24,069 nt of DNA from CAYUVF01 sp964448045 (GCA_964448045.1 CAYUVF010000062.1:1-24069); one strand, 5' to 3'; counted from the first letter of the stretch, positions 7,723 through 16,186 are shown. The notes: generated by a model not told the origin, from the letters alone. Translations and numbers: made by a program.

Positions 7723-7800
7723 CTCGTTGTATCAGCTGCAAATCATCCAGTGGTGCCACGTTCCACGCCGAGCACTCACGTACAAACCGAGGATAGACTT

Positions 7801-8415
7801 ATGGCTTTTACACTACCTGATCTGCCGTACGATTACGACGCGCTGGAGCCGCACATCGACGAGCGCACGATGCGGATCCACCACACGAAGCACCATCAGG
7901 GGTACACCAATAAACTGAACGCTGCACTGGAGGGCTACGACGACCTGCAAGATCACCCGATCGAGGCGCTGCTGAGCGGGATCGAGAACATCCCGGCCGA
8001 TATCAAGACGGCGGTGCGAAACAACGGCGGCGGGTTTGCCAATCACCGCCTGTTCTGGTCGATTATGTCACCCGACGGCGGAGGCAAGCCGACGGGAGCA
8101 CTCGCGACGGCCATCGACGCCGACTTTGGCTCTTTTGCGGCGTTCAAGGATAAGTTCAAGGCTGCGGCCACAGGCCGTTTTGGAAGCGGCTGGGCCTGGC
8201 TCACCGCCGATACCGATGGCAGCCTGGAGATCGTCGACACGCCAAATCAGGACAACCCCTTGATGCACGGCAAGACCCCGGTCATGGGTATCGACGTGTG
8301 GGAGCACGCCTACTACCTGCACTACCAGAACGAGCGGGGCACCTACATCGATCACTGGTGGAACGTGGTCGATTGGGATGCTGTCAATGACAACTACGAA
8401 GATGTGGCGGGCTGA
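7801..8415 (+). CDS. sodA: Superoxide dismutase, Mn type
   Basis: A 204-residue iron/manganese superoxide dismutase, which disproportionates superoxide to oxygen and hydrogen peroxide. The metal ligands are in place: H27 (in RIHHTKHHQGY), H82 (GGGFANHRLFW), and D165 and H169 (GIDVWEHAYYL). NQDNPLM places glutamine at residue 150, the second-sphere residue typical of the manganese rather than the iron form, and GGG before the second ligand agrees. The usual GGGHxNH motif has Phe in place of the first His. That position is not a ligand. No signal peptide is present, so the enzyme is cytoplasmic. It is a single-gene unit: a 170-base gap lies upstream and a strong terminator follows. Confidence 0.96.
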   Translation: MAFTLPDLPYDYDALEPHIDERTMRIHHTKHHQGYTNKLNAALEGYDDLQDHPIEALLSGIENIPADIKTAVRNNGGGFANHRLFWSIMSPDGGGKPTGALATAIDADFGSFAAFKDKFKAAATGRFGSGWAWLTADTDGSLEIVDTPNQDNPLMHGKTPVMGIDVWEHAYYLHYQNERGTYIDHWWNVVDWDAVNDNYEDVAG

Positions 8416-8448
8416 TGCCGGCCGCACCCATGATTAGAAGATGCCGGA

Positions 8449-8489
8449 GGGGGCAGCGCACCCGATGCGCTGTCCCCTCTTCCTTATAA
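8449..8489 (+). terminator. Intrinsic terminator after sodA
   Basis: A 12-bp stem (8449-8460 with 8466-8477, one G-T pair) closes a 5-base CCCGA loop and is followed by the pyrimidine-rich TCTTCCTTATAA. It is 33 bases after the sodA stop and isolates sodA from the mrp operon. Confidence 0.85.
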
Positions 8490-8516
8490 TTTCCCATAGC
8501 ACCGGTGCCGAAGTGG

Positions 8517-8550
8517 TGGACAAAGTGTGTAGGTACACTTAAACTATAGC
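8517..8550 (+). promoter_or_regulatory. Putative mrp operon promoter with an inverted repeat in the spacer
   Basis: TGGACA (8517-8522) and TAAACT (8540-8545) are separated by exactly 17 bases, and TATAGC follows at 8545-8550. The spacer is almost filled by AAGTGT-N6-ACACTT (arms 8523-8528 and 8535-8540), a candidate operator. The site is about 80 bases before the mrpF start and just after the sodA terminator. Evidence is motif and position only. Confidence 0.4.
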
Positions 8551-8629
8551 GCGACGGGCACGCTCAACAGGATGAGCACCGCCCACCCCATCTGCCCCAT
8601 CACGTTGAACTACAACAGGACGTACCACC

Positions 8630-8929
8630 ATGGACCCCGACCTCCTACTTCAGTGGTCCGTTCGTATCAGTCTGGCGGTGTTGAGCCTCGCGATTCTGGC
8701 GTCGTTCATCCGCCTGATCCGCGGGCCCAGCTTGCCGGACCGCGTCGTGGCCATCGATCTCGTGGCGTTCCTGGTGATGGGGTTTCTGGGCACCTATTCG
8801 GTGCTGATTGGGCAGGAGTCGTACATCGACGTCGCACTCGTGCTGGGCCTCCTGGCTTTCCTGGGCACCGTGGCTTTTGCGCGGTACATCGAACGCAGCC
8901 ACTCTTCAGATAAGACGACGGACCTATGA
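8630..8929 (+). CDS. mrpF: Mrp Na+/H+ antiporter subunit F
   Basis: A 99-residue membrane protein with three hydrophobic segments. It carries the MrpF/MnhF signature RGPSLPDRVVAIDL between the first and second segments and a short charged tail. MrpF is a small structural subunit of the multi-subunit cation/proton antiporter in the cytoplasmic membrane. It is the first gene of the operon here. Its TGA overlaps the ATG of mrpG (8926-8929), which suggests translational coupling. A competing ATG at 8572 opens only a shadow frame. Confidence 0.95.
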   Translation: MDPDLLLQWSVRISLAVLSLAILASFIRLIRGPSLPDRVVAIDLVAFLVMGFLGTYSVLIGQESYIDVALVLGLLAFLGTVAFARYIERSHSSDKTTDL

Positions 8930-9321
8930 TTGAGGTGCTTGCGGCCTTGTCGATTTTGGGCGGGGCGTTCTTCATGCTGGTCGCGGCGGTCGGCATTCTC
9001 CGGCTGCCGGACTTCTACACGCGCATGCACGCTATTACAAAGGCCGGCACGCTGGGCGTGGGGTTGATCCTGCTCGGGATCTCCCTTCACTTTGCGCATC
9101 TGAGCGCTATTACCCGTGCGGCGGCCGTCTTCACGTTTGTCCTACTTACCGCGCCCGTCTCGGCACACATGATCGGGCGAGCCGGATATCTCGACCACGT
9201 CCCGCTCTGGAAAGGCACGCTGGTCGATCAGCTCAGGCAGCAGTACGAGGAAGTCCTCGGCGGCCAGAGCGCGTCGTCCGCGTCCGTGGCGCCGGATCGA
9301 GAACAGCCGCCGACCTCCTGA
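8926..9321 (+). CDS. mrpG: Mrp Na+/H+ antiporter subunit G
   Basis: A 131-residue protein with three membrane segments and the MrpG/PhaG signature LRLPDFYTRMHAITKAGTLG after the first. The C-terminal 40 or so residues (from WKGTLVDQLRQQYEEV) are a hydrophilic, Ser/Ala-rich cytoplasmic extension. The core matches the family's usual size of about 100-120 residues. Its start overlaps the end of mrpF by four bases. A 67-base gap separates it from mrpA. Confidence 0.95.
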   Translation: MIEVLAALSILGGAFFMLVAAVGILRLPDFYTRMHAITKAGTLGVGLILLGISLHFAHLSAITRAAAVFTFVLLTAPVSAHMIGRAGYLDHVPLWKGTLVDQLRQQYEEVLGGQSASSASVAPDREQPPTS

Positions 9322-9388
9322 GCGGCGCCTTCCTGTTGGGCTGTGTGCTGCGCTTGGATGATTTTCCCTTCATGCACTCCTTTTCCAC

Positions 9389-11740
9389 ATGCTACTGGCC
9401 GTACTCAGCGTATTTGTCGTAGCTGCCCTGGCTCCGGTTGTCGCGCGTGCTTCGAAGCGGACCGCCGGCTGGGTGCTCGGCCTGCTTCCGCTCGGCCTGT
9501 TTATTTATTTCGCGCGGCAGATTGCCACCGTCGCCGAGCAGGGGCCGGTTCGGGAGGTCTACACCTGGCTGCCCGCTCTCAACATCCCGCTCTCGTTCTA
9601 TCTCGACGGCCTGAGCCTGCTCTTCGCGTTGCTCGTCACCGGCATCGGCACGCTGATTGTCGTTTACACGGGCGGGTACATGAAGGGGCATGAGCACTTC
9701 GGGCGCTTCTTTACGCAGCTCTTCCTCTTCATGGGCGCGATGCTCGGCCTCGTGTTGGCCGATAACATCATCGTCTTCTTCATCTTCTTCGAGCTGACGA
9801 GCTTCGCCTCGTATCTGCTCATTGGCTTTTACCACACGGATGAAGATAACCGCCGCGCGGCCCGCAAAGCGCTCGTCGTGACGGGCGGGGGCGGACTCGC
9901 GCTCCTGGCCGGGCTGATCCTGCTCCAGCAGGTGACGGGCACGCTCGAGTTTTCGGAGATGCTGGCTATGGGCGCCACGGTCACCGCACATCCTTACTAT
10001 CTGGCCATCTTCATCTTGGTGGCGCTGGGCGCGTTCACGAAGTCGGCCCAGTTTCCCTTTCATTTCTGGCTCTCGGCGGCGATGGCAGGCCCCACGCCCG
10101 TGAGCGCCTACCTCCACTCGGCCACGATGGTGAAGGCCGGTGTCTTCTTGATTGCGCGCCTCCATCCTGTGATGAGCAGCACCGATGTGTGGTTCTACAC
10201 GCTCGTTGGCTTCGGCGGCTTTACGATGTTGATGAGCGCCTGGCTGAGTCTCCGCTATACCGATCTGAAGCAGATTCTGGCGTACACGACGATCTGGGTG
10301 CTCGGCCTGCTGATGATGCTTTTGGGGATGGGCACCGGCGAGGCCGTAGCCGCCGCGATGGTCTTCACACTGATCCATGCCCTCTACAAGGGGGCTCTTT
10401 TCATGATGGCCGGCAGCATTGATCACGAAACCGGGACCCGCGACGTGACCGAACTGGGCGGCCTCCGCAAGGCCATGCCCTACACCGCCACGGGCGGACT
10501 CCTCGCTGCACTGTCGATGGCTGGGTTGCCCCCGCTGTTTGGATTTATTGGCAAGGAGGTGACGTATGAGGCCGCGCTCCACGCCGGGACGGCGGGCTAC
10601 ACTGTGTTGGTCGTTGCCGTGCTGGCGAACGCGGCGCTGTTGGCGGCTGCGCTCGTCGTGGGGTACCGGCCCTTCTTCGGCTCCGTAAAAGGGCCGTTTA
10701 CGCGCAACCCGCACGAAGCTCCCGTGAGCATGTGGCTCGGGCCCGGCCTGCTTGCCGCGTTGGGGCTGGTCTTTGCGCTGGTGCCCAGCCTCGTGGATCA
10801 TACCCTGCTGCAGGCCGCGACCGGAGCCGTGCTGAACGAATCCTACGAGCTTCACCTTGCCCTCTGGCATGGAATCAACGCTCCACTCATCGCCAGCCTG
10901 ATCACGTTTGCGATCGGCTTCGGGCTTTACTTCGCCTGGGAGCCGATCCAGCGCAGCTCGGTGATGGCGGGGCTCAACCAACTCCTCGGGCACGGGCCGG
11001 CGGCGGTCTTTGAGCGGGGCCTATACGAAACCGCCCGGCTCAGCCGCGGCGTCACGCGGGCCCTGCAGGGCGGCACGTTCCGCCATTACCTGCTTACCAT
11101 CTTCAGCGTCTTTGTCGTGATCGTGGGCGGTGCCCTGTTGGGACAGATGGAGCTTCGGTGGCCCGGCGGATTGGTTGAGTTGCGCTACTACGAAGCCGCA
11201 CTGGCAGGCCTCATCGTGCTGTCGACCCTCGTAGCCGTCCGGACGCACAACCGGTTCATGGCCATTCTGGCGCTCGGCATCGGCGGATACAGCGTAGCGC
11301 TCGTGTATCTGCTCTTCGGTGCGCCCGATCTGGCGATGACGCAGTTCACCATCGAGACGCTGACGGTAATTCTGCTCGTCATCGTGCTGCTGAACCTGCC
11401 TGGGATCTCGGGCGAAGTGGGACGGGTCGCGCGGGTCCGGGACGGCGTCGTGGCTGTGGGCGTCGGCGGGATTTTGACGGTGCTCATGCTCGGCGTGCTC
11501 AATCAGCCGTTCGACCGCTACGTGAGTGACTACCTTGCGGCCAACAGCTATACGGAGGCTCAGGGCCACAACATCGTGAACGTAATTCTCGTCGACTTTC
11601 GCGCGCTCGATACAATGGGCGAGATCAGCGTGCTGGCGATGGCGGCCCTCGGCGTGTACGTGCTGATGCGTATGATGCCTCGCGACGAGGAACGGGTTGA
11701 GTCGGAGCGCGCGGGGGAACCGCTGGCGAGGGAAGCATAG
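9389..11740 (+). CDS. mrpA: Mrp Na+/H+ antiporter subunit A
   Basis: A 783-residue polytopic protein, the large NuoL-like subunit of the Mrp complex and close to the roughly 800 residues of the Bacillus protein. The antiporter core has the conserved glutamate in FFIFFELTSFASYLLIG, the lysine in GAFTKSAQFPFHFWL, the histidine-rich helix around TPVSAYLHSATMVKAG and the lysine in THALYKGALFMMAGS-type sequence (here LIHALYKGAL). The end carries the extra MrpA modules: a DUF4040-like part (YLLFGAPDLAMTQFTIETL) and an MbhE-like part (FRALDTMGEISVLAMAALG). MrpA thus contributes one proton/cation path and the C-terminal helices linking it to the small subunits. A 139-base gap, unusually long for this operon, precedes mrpB. 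No terminator was recognised in it. Confidence 0.97.
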   Translation: MLLAVLSVFVVAALAPVVARASKRTAGWVLGLLPLGLFIYFARQIATVAEQGPVREVYTWLPALNIPLSFYLDGLSLLFALLVTGIGTLIVVYTGGYMKGHEHFGRFFTQLFLFMGAMLGLVLADNIIVFFIFFELTSFASYLLIGFYHTDEDNRRAARKALVVTGGGGLALLAGLILLQQVTGTLEFSEMLAMGATVTAHPYYLAIFILVALGAFTKSAQFPFHFWLSAAMAGPTPVSAYLHSATMVKAGVFLIARLHPVMSSTDVWFYTLVGFGGFTMLMSAWLSLRYTDLKQILAYTTIWVLGLLMMLLGMGTGEAVAAAMVFTLIHALYKGALFMMAGSIDHETGTRDVTELGGLRKAMPYTATGGLLAALSMAGLPPLFGFIGKEVTYEAALHAGTAGYTVLVVAVLANAALLAAALVVGYRPFFGSVKGPFTRNPHEAPVSMWLGPGLLAALGLVFALVPSLVDHTLLQAATGAVLNESYELHLALWHGINAPLIASLITFAIGFGLYFAWEPIQRSSVMAGLNQLLGHGPAAVFERGLYETARLSRGVTRALQGGTFRHYLLTIFSVFVVIVGGALLGQMELRWPGGLVELRYYEAALAGLIVLSTLVAVRTHNRFMAILALGIGGYSVALVYLLFGAPDLAMTQFTIETLTVILLVIVLLNLPGISGEVGRVARVRDGVVAVGVGGILTVLMLGVLNQPFDRYVSDYLAANSYTEAQGHNIVNVILVDFRALDTMGEISVLAMAALGVYVLMRMMPRDEERVESERAGEPLAREA

Positions 11741-11879
11741 CGGGACGGAAGAATGGAGGGCAGGACGTTCGAGGGAAAACAGTCTCGCGCCTGTGCCCCC
11801 TTGTTTTGGTCCCGCATCCTCACTTCCTCGATCTCGGCCGAGTGATTGGAGCAGTGATAATTGATTTGGAAACCGCATT

Positions 11880-12317
11880 ATGATTTACTCTCTCATCCTG
11901 CAGGTAGCGACCCGGCTGCTTGTGCCGCTGTTTCTGGTCTTTTCGGTGTTCATGCTGCTGCGGGGGCACAACTATCCGGGGGGCGGCTTCGTGGGCGGCC
12001 TGATCGCCGGGATCGCCTTCGTGCTTTACGCCTTTTCGCGCGGCACCGGAGCAGCGCAGAGCGTCTTGCGCTTCGATCCGCAGACGCTACTGGGGGTCGG
12101 GCTCGCATGCGCGCTGGGCAGCGGCGTGCTGGCGCTTGCGCGCGGCAGGGCGTTCCTGACCGGCCTCTGGGCCGATCTGCATCTGCCCGGCGGCCTCGAC
12201 CTGCACATTGGCTCGACGCTCCTGTTCGACATCGGCGTGTACCTCGTCGTGATCGGCACGGTGCTGCTGATGGTGTTTTCCATCGAAGAGCGCGGCCCGG
12301 CCCTCACCGACGAATAA
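11880..12317 (+). CDS. mrpB: Mrp Na+/H+ antiporter subunit B
   Basis: A 145-residue membrane protein of the MnhB family with four hydrophobic segments. Its signature LRGHNYPGGGFVGGLIAG lies between segments one and two, and HIGSTLLFDIGVYLVVIG near the end is equally typical. It is a free-standing subunit, so this operon is of the seven-gene type rather than the six-gene type in which A and B are fused. ATG 11880 follows the 139-base gap after mrpA. mrpC begins 53 bases after its stop. Confidence 0.95.
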   Translation: MIYSLILQVATRLLVPLFLVFSVFMLLRGHNYPGGGFVGGLIAGIAFVLYAFSRGTGAAQSVLRFDPQTLLGVGLACALGSGVLALARGRAFLTGLWADLHLPGGLDLHIGSTLLFDIGVYLVVIGTVLLMVFSIEERGPALTDE

Positions 12318-12370
12318 GCAATCCGCTGCGACGCCCTCTCTACCAATTCCAGATTTAGACGCCAGCCATC

Positions 12371-12763
12371 ATGCAAGTGCTTCTCGCCATCGTTTCGGGC
12401 GTGCTCTTCGCAGCCAGCTTTTATCTGCTGATGCGGCGCAATTTGCTGCGCTTCGTCATCGGGCTGATTATTCTGGGTAATGCAGCGAATCTGCTCATCT
12501 TCACGATGGGACGTCTCACGCGCGACCATCCGCCGGTGATACCGGATGGGGCCAAGCTGCCCATCGAGCCCTACGCCAATCCGCTGCCGCAGGCACTCAT
12601 CCTGACGGCCATCGTCATCAGCTTCGGGCTGTTGGCGTTCGCGCTCGTGCTCGTCTTCCGGAATTATCTTACGACGGGCACGCTCGATGCCGATACGCTC
12701 AGCGCCGCGGAGCCCGATGAGCCGCTCGATGTGCACCACGACGCGCGCCGCCTCCCGGCGTAA
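12371..12763 (+). CDS. mrpC: Mrp Na+/H+ antiporter subunit C (NuoK-like)
   Basis: A 130-residue protein with three transmembrane helices, homologous to the NuoK subunit of complex I. Diagnostic stretches are LRRNLLRFVIG-like sequence (MRRNLLRFVIGLIILGNAAN) in helix two and PLPQALILTAIVISFG before helix three. A hydrophilic acidic tail of about 25 residues follows the last helix. It sits between mrpB and mrpD with short gaps (53 and 56 bases). Confidence 0.95.
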   Translation: MQVLLAIVSGVLFAASFYLLMRRNLLRFVIGLIILGNAANLLIFTMGRLTRDHPPVIPDGAKLPIEPYANPLPQALILTAIVISFGLLAFALVLVFRNYLTTGTLDADTLSAAEPDEPLDVHHDARRLPA

Positions 12764-12819
12764 CGCCGCTCCGCGCCCCATCCCCGCCATTGCATCGCTA
12801 ACGTACCTGCCTGAGTTCG

Positions 12820-14313
12820 ATGGACGTACTGCTCGTATTACCGATTGTCATCCCGATGGCGACGGCCGTGTGTGCGCTGCTGCTGCGGCGCTTCCGCGGG
12901 TTGCAGCGCCTGATCAGTATCGCCGGGGCGGCCGCCTTGCTTGGCGCCAACGGGACCTTGCTGGCGCGCGTGATGACCCGGGGCATCCAGGCGGGACAGA
13001 TGGGCGGCTGGCAGGCACCGTTTGGCATCACCCTTGTGGCCGACCCGCTGAGTGCGGGCCTGCTGGCGGTAACCGGACTCGTGGGGTTCGCTGTGGCCAT
13101 CTACGCGGTCGCCGCGCTGGATGAACAGCGGCAGCGATTTGGGTTTCATCCGCTGTTTCACTTGCTCCTGATGGGCATCAACGGCGCGTTTATCACGGGC
13201 GACATCTTCAACCTGTACGTCTGGTTCGAGGTGCTGCTGATCGGGTCATTTGTGCTGCTCATCCTGGGCAACGAGCGGCCCCAGCTCGACGGCGCCGTCA
13301 AGTACGTGGGCATCAACATGATCTCGTCGGTCACCTTTTTATCGGCCATCGGGTTGCTCTACGGCCTCACCGGGACGCTCAACATGGCTGATGCCGCGGG
13401 CAACCTCGCAGCAGTGCGGGGCACTGGGTTGGAGGCGACTCTCGCGACGCTGTTCATCATTGCGTTCGGGATCAAAGCGGCGCTCTTCCCGCTGTTTTTC
13501 TGGTTGCCGGCCTCGTACCACACGCCCCCGGCGGCCATCGGGGCGATCTTCGCCGGATTGCTGACGAAGGTGGGCATCTACTCGCTGATCCGCGTCTTCA
13601 CGTTGTTCTTCGCCGACCCGACGGGCTACACACAGGGTGTGCTCCTCGTGCTCGCGGCCGGGACCATGCTCGTGGGCGTGCTCGGCGCGCTCGTGCAACG
13701 CAATGTCCAGCGCCTGCTCGCTTTCCTCGTGATCAGCGCGATGGGCTACGTGCTGATGGGCCTTGGCTTCTTCACCACCCTCGGCCTCGTCGGCGCCGTG
13801 TTCTATGTGCTGCAGGACGTGCCTGTAAAAGCCACGCTATTCATGATCGGCGGGATGATGGAGCGTGAAACCGGCACGAAACAGCTCGGGGAGATGGGGG
13901 GGCTCTACGAATACCGGCCCCTGATGGCACTCGCTTTCGTCATTCCGGCGTTTTCGCTTGCGGGCTTTCCGCCGTTTCCGGGCTTTTGGGGCAAGCTGAC
14001 CCTCGTGCAAGCCGGCCTCGAAGCCGAGCAATTTCTCCTCGTGGGGGTGGCACTAGTCGTCGGCCTGTTGACGCTGCTCGTGGTCGCACAGGTGTGGGGG
14101 CGAGCCTTCTGGAGCCCGGCCGCCGGGGACGGCGACCTGCTGGGCCTCGGCTCGTGGGGGCAGCGCAGCGCCATCAACGGATCAGTCGCCGCCTTGGCGC
14201 TGATTCTCCTCGCCGTCGGCCTCTATGCACAGCCGCTCTACGCCCTCGCCGAGCAGGCCGCCGCTGGCCTCGTCGATACCGAGCCTTACATCCGGGCCGT
14301 CCTGGGCAGTTGA
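12820..14313 (+). CDS. mrpD: Mrp Na+/H+ antiporter subunit D (NuoN/NuoM-like)
   Basis: A 497-residue polytopic protein of the antiporter family shared with complex I. Key charged residues of the ion path are visible: glutamate in NLYVWFEVLLIGSFVLL, lysine in FGIKAALFPLFFWLP, the TPPAAIGAIFAGLLTKVGIY helix with its lysine, and the lysine in DVPVKATLFMIGGMM. The final segments LAGFPPFPGFWGKLTL are also typical. Length agrees with other MrpD proteins (about 490). With MrpA it forms the two antiporter-like channels of the complex. mrpE starts 43 bases downstream. Confidence 0.97.
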   Translation: MDVLLVLPIVIPMATAVCALLLRRFRGLQRLISIAGAAALLGANGTLLARVMTRGIQAGQMGGWQAPFGITLVADPLSAGLLAVTGLVGFAVAIYAVAALDEQRQRFGFHPLFHLLLMGINGAFITGDIFNLYVWFEVLLIGSFVLLILGNERPQLDGAVKYVGINMISSVTFLSAIGLLYGLTGTLNMADAAGNLAAVRGTGLEATLATLFIIAFGIKAALFPLFFWLPASYHTPPAAIGAIFAGLLTKVGIYSLIRVFTLFFADPTGYTQGVLLVLAAGTMLVGVLGALVQRNVQRLLAFLVISAMGYVLMGLGFFTTLGLVGAVFYVLQDVPVKATLFMIGGMMERETGTKQLGEMGGLYEYRPLMALAFVIPAFSLAGFPPFPGFWGKLTLVQAGLEAEQFLLVGVALVVGLLTLLVVAQVWGRAFWSPAAGDGDLLGLGSWGQRSAINGSVAALALILLAVGLYAQPLYALAEQAAAGLVDTEPYIRAVLGS

Positions 14314-14356
14314 GGACTCCCCTCCGTCACTCCACTTTGCATTGTAGCGCGCACTC

Positions 14357-14938
14357 ATGACCGATACACAGCAACATAAAGGGTGGTTTGGATTTACCGC
14401 GCGAACGACTGTGCTGGCTCTCGCGTGGGCGGCTCTTCAGGGGTCGTTTGCCCCGTTCAACCTCGTCACGGGCGCCCTGCTGGGCGCGACCGTCGTCTGG
14501 TTTACGAGTCCGCTGTATGAGCTCTCCGAGACCGGCGATCGGGACTACAAGCTGCTGGAGGCGCGCCCGCTGCTGCGGGTCTGGCGCTTCGGCGTGCTGG
14601 TCCTCGTCTTTCTCTGGGAGCTGATCAAATCGGCCCTGCAGGTCGCCTACCTCGTCCTCCAGCCCGATCTGGAGCGGATGCAGCCCGGGGTCATCGCGTA
14701 TCCACTCGATGTCAAAACGGGCATCGAGATTACGGTGCTGGCGAACCTCATCTCGCTTACGCCGGGCACGCTTAGCTTGGAGGTTACCGACGACCGCCGC
14801 GTGCTTTACATCCATGCCATCTTCGTCGCGGATGAGGAGGCGAGGGACGTGCGCGACGGTATCAAGCAGTCGCTGGAGAAGCACGTGGCTCGCGCGCTGG
14901 GGCCGTTCGATTCGGATACCGATGCGAGTGAGGCGTAA
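14357..14938 (+). CDS. mrpE: Mrp Na+/H+ antiporter subunit E
   Basis: A 193-residue protein of the MnhE family. Membrane segments lie near the N-terminus (TVLALAWAALQGS and LVTGALLGATVVWF) and at VLVLVFLWELIKSALQVAYL. A soluble C-terminal domain carries the hallmark LISLTPGTLSLEV and VLYIHAIFV. Length is slightly above the usual 160 or so owing to an acidic tail (DSDTDASEA). It is the last mrp gene of this operon and is followed after only 17 bases by the phosphopantetheinyl transferase gene, which is probably co-transcribed. Confidence 0.95.
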   Translation: MTDTQQHKGWFGFTARTTVLALAWAALQGSFAPFNLVTGALLGATVVWFTSPLYELSETGDRDYKLLEARPLLRVWRFGVLVLVFLWELIKSALQVAYLVLQPDLERMQPGVIAYPLDVKTGIEITVLANLISLTPGTLSLEVTDDRRVLYIHAIFVADEEARDVRDGIKQSLEKHVARALGPFDSDTDASEA

Positions 14939-14955
14939 TCGAGCGGGGCCGGGCC

Positions 14956-15582
14956 ATGGAGCTTCCGGATGACATTGCGCTGCGGCGGATGACGTACACG
15001 CCCGATAAGGTCGAGGCATGGTTGCCGCTGCTTTCGGCGGAGGAGCAGGCGCGCTACACTGCTTTTTCGGTCCTGAAGCGCCGGCGCGAGTTTTTGCTGG
15101 GCCGTGTGGCGCTTCGCACGCTCCTCGCCGATCGCCTGAATAGGCCGCCCGCCGCGATTCGGGTTGCAGTCACCGAGGATGGGGCCATTCATCTTCCCGA
15201 TCATCCGCTTTATGCCTCGATCACGCATGCGGGCGACCGGGCCGTGGCAGCCGTCTGCCGCCGTCCAGTCGGTGTCGACCTGGAGGCGATCACCGAGCGC
15301 ACCGCCGAGGTCGAGCGCTTCCTGCTGGCGCCCGAGGAGCAGTCGCTTCTCGAAACGCTCCCGATGGACCGATCTGCCGCGCTCATTCTGTGCTGGACGC
15401 TCAAGGAAGCTACGCTCAAAGCGATGGGCACGGGGCTGCTGCGTTCGCCCAAGAAAGTCTGCCTGACGGTGAACGCCGCCGATCAATCGGCTGAGGCCGT
15501 AGCGTGGGACGGCTGCACGTGGGCGCTCGGCTATGAACGGGTGGAAGGCTACTTCCTGTCCGTGGCGTATCCGGCGAGATGA
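14956..15582 (+). CDS. 4'-phosphopantetheinyl transferase (Sfp/AcpT type)
   Basis: A 208-residue enzyme that transfers phosphopantetheine from CoA to a serine of acyl or peptidyl carrier proteins. The three family motifs are present: ASITHAGD (about residues 90-97, CoA contact), GVDLEAI with D108 and E110 as Mg2+ ligands, and WTLKEATLKAMGTGL (W147, K150, E151) near the C-terminus. The size of about 210-230 residues and two-fold pseudo-symmetry indicate the Sfp/Gsp group rather than AcpS. The carrier protein substrate is not in this window. It lies 17 bases after mrpE and converges with the small exported-protein gene, with 8 bases between stops. Confidence 0.92.
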   Translation: MELPDDIALRRMTYTPDKVEAWLPLLSAEEQARYTAFSVLKRRREFLLGRVALRTLLADRLNRPPAAIRVAVTEDGAIHLPDHPLYASITHAGDRAVAAVCRRPVGVDLEAITERTAEVERFLLAPEEQSLLETLPMDRSAALILCWTLKEATLKAMGTGLLRSPKKVCLTVNAADQSAEAVAWDGCTWALGYERVEGYFLSVAYPAR

Positions 15583-15590
15583 CGCGCCTG

Positions 15591-16025
15591 CTACCGATAC
15601 GCAGCAGGCCGGAAGCGCGGATAGCCGTACGCTTGCGTGCCAATGGCGTCGCAGCGAGACGTTCGCAGGGCGGTATCATTGGCTGCACCGTTGCATACGA
15701 TCTCGGCCATGATCTGCACCACCCAGCCGCCTATCGAGTGCGGACGGACGCGAGCGCGATCCACGACGGAGGGGCCATACACTGTGGAGATCCGTGCCGG
15801 AAATTCGTCGCGGATAGAGGGCGCGCGCAGCCCCTGCAGATACGGCGTAAGTCCCAATTCTGGAGGCAAGGCGGGCCGATCCGTCTCCGCGGGTGTTTTC
15901 AGGACGACGGAGGGAGGTCGAGGGGGCGTAATCCGAGGGGGAGGCGCGTCCGATTGGCCTGTTGCGGGATGGGCGGTACACATCAAACTACCCATCAGCA
16001 GGAAGAAGATGACCAGCGGTCGCAT
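15591..16025 (-). CDS. Small exported protein of unknown function
   Basis: No family was recognised. The minus-strand frame encodes 144 residues starting MRPLVIFFLLMGSLMCTAHP, a convincing signal peptide with cleavage likely after ATG (residue 23). C16 lies inside the signal and does not form a lipobox. A proline-rich linker follows (PPPRITPPRPPSVV), then a compact C-terminal part with IGGWVVQIMAEIVCNGAA and a second cysteine 11 residues later (TSRC), perhaps a disulfide in the periplasm. ATG codons at 16061 or 16139 would lengthen it before the signal and are less likely. The plus strand over the same DNA gives arginine-rich shadow sequence. It lies between convergent PPTase and divergent menB. 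Confidence 0.6.
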   Translation of the reverse strand: MRPLVIFFLLMGSLMCTAHPATGQSDAPPPRITPPRPPSVVLKTPAETDRPALPPELGLTPYLQGLRAPSIRDEFPARISTVYGPSVVDRARVRPHSIGGWVVQIMAEIVCNGAANDTALRTSRCDAIGTQAYGYPRFRPAAYR

Positions 16026-16186
16026 GTCGAAGCGAGGCGGTATCGGATAAAGTCCGTTCATCCAGTAAGTCGCCTTCGGAGCGCCGATCGTAACGAGCCG
16101 ATCCATGCTTCTCATCGAACCAAACGGCGGGCCCGGCATACACGTTGCCGCTTATTCTTCGCTCATCTCACCAACTTCTAATCACG

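Noticed and set aside
8026..8046. GGGFANH in superoxide dismutase as loss of a metal ligand
   Set aside because: The ligand is the second histidine of the usual GGGHxNH motif (H82), which is present. The replaced first histidine is not a ligand.
9392..10993. 533-codon minus-strand frame across mrpA
   Set aside because: Antisense shadow of mrpA. The translation is a run of His/Gln/Glu/Arg without domain features.
11741..11879. Promoter in the mrpA-mrpB gap (TTGATTTG at 11861-11868)
   Set aside because: The only TTG upstream is 12 bases away, too close for a Bacteroidetes -33/-7 pair.
15579..16181. 200-codon plus-strand frame opposite the small exported protein
   Set aside because: Arginine-rich composition and no motif. 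The minus strand gives a clear signal peptide in the same DNA.
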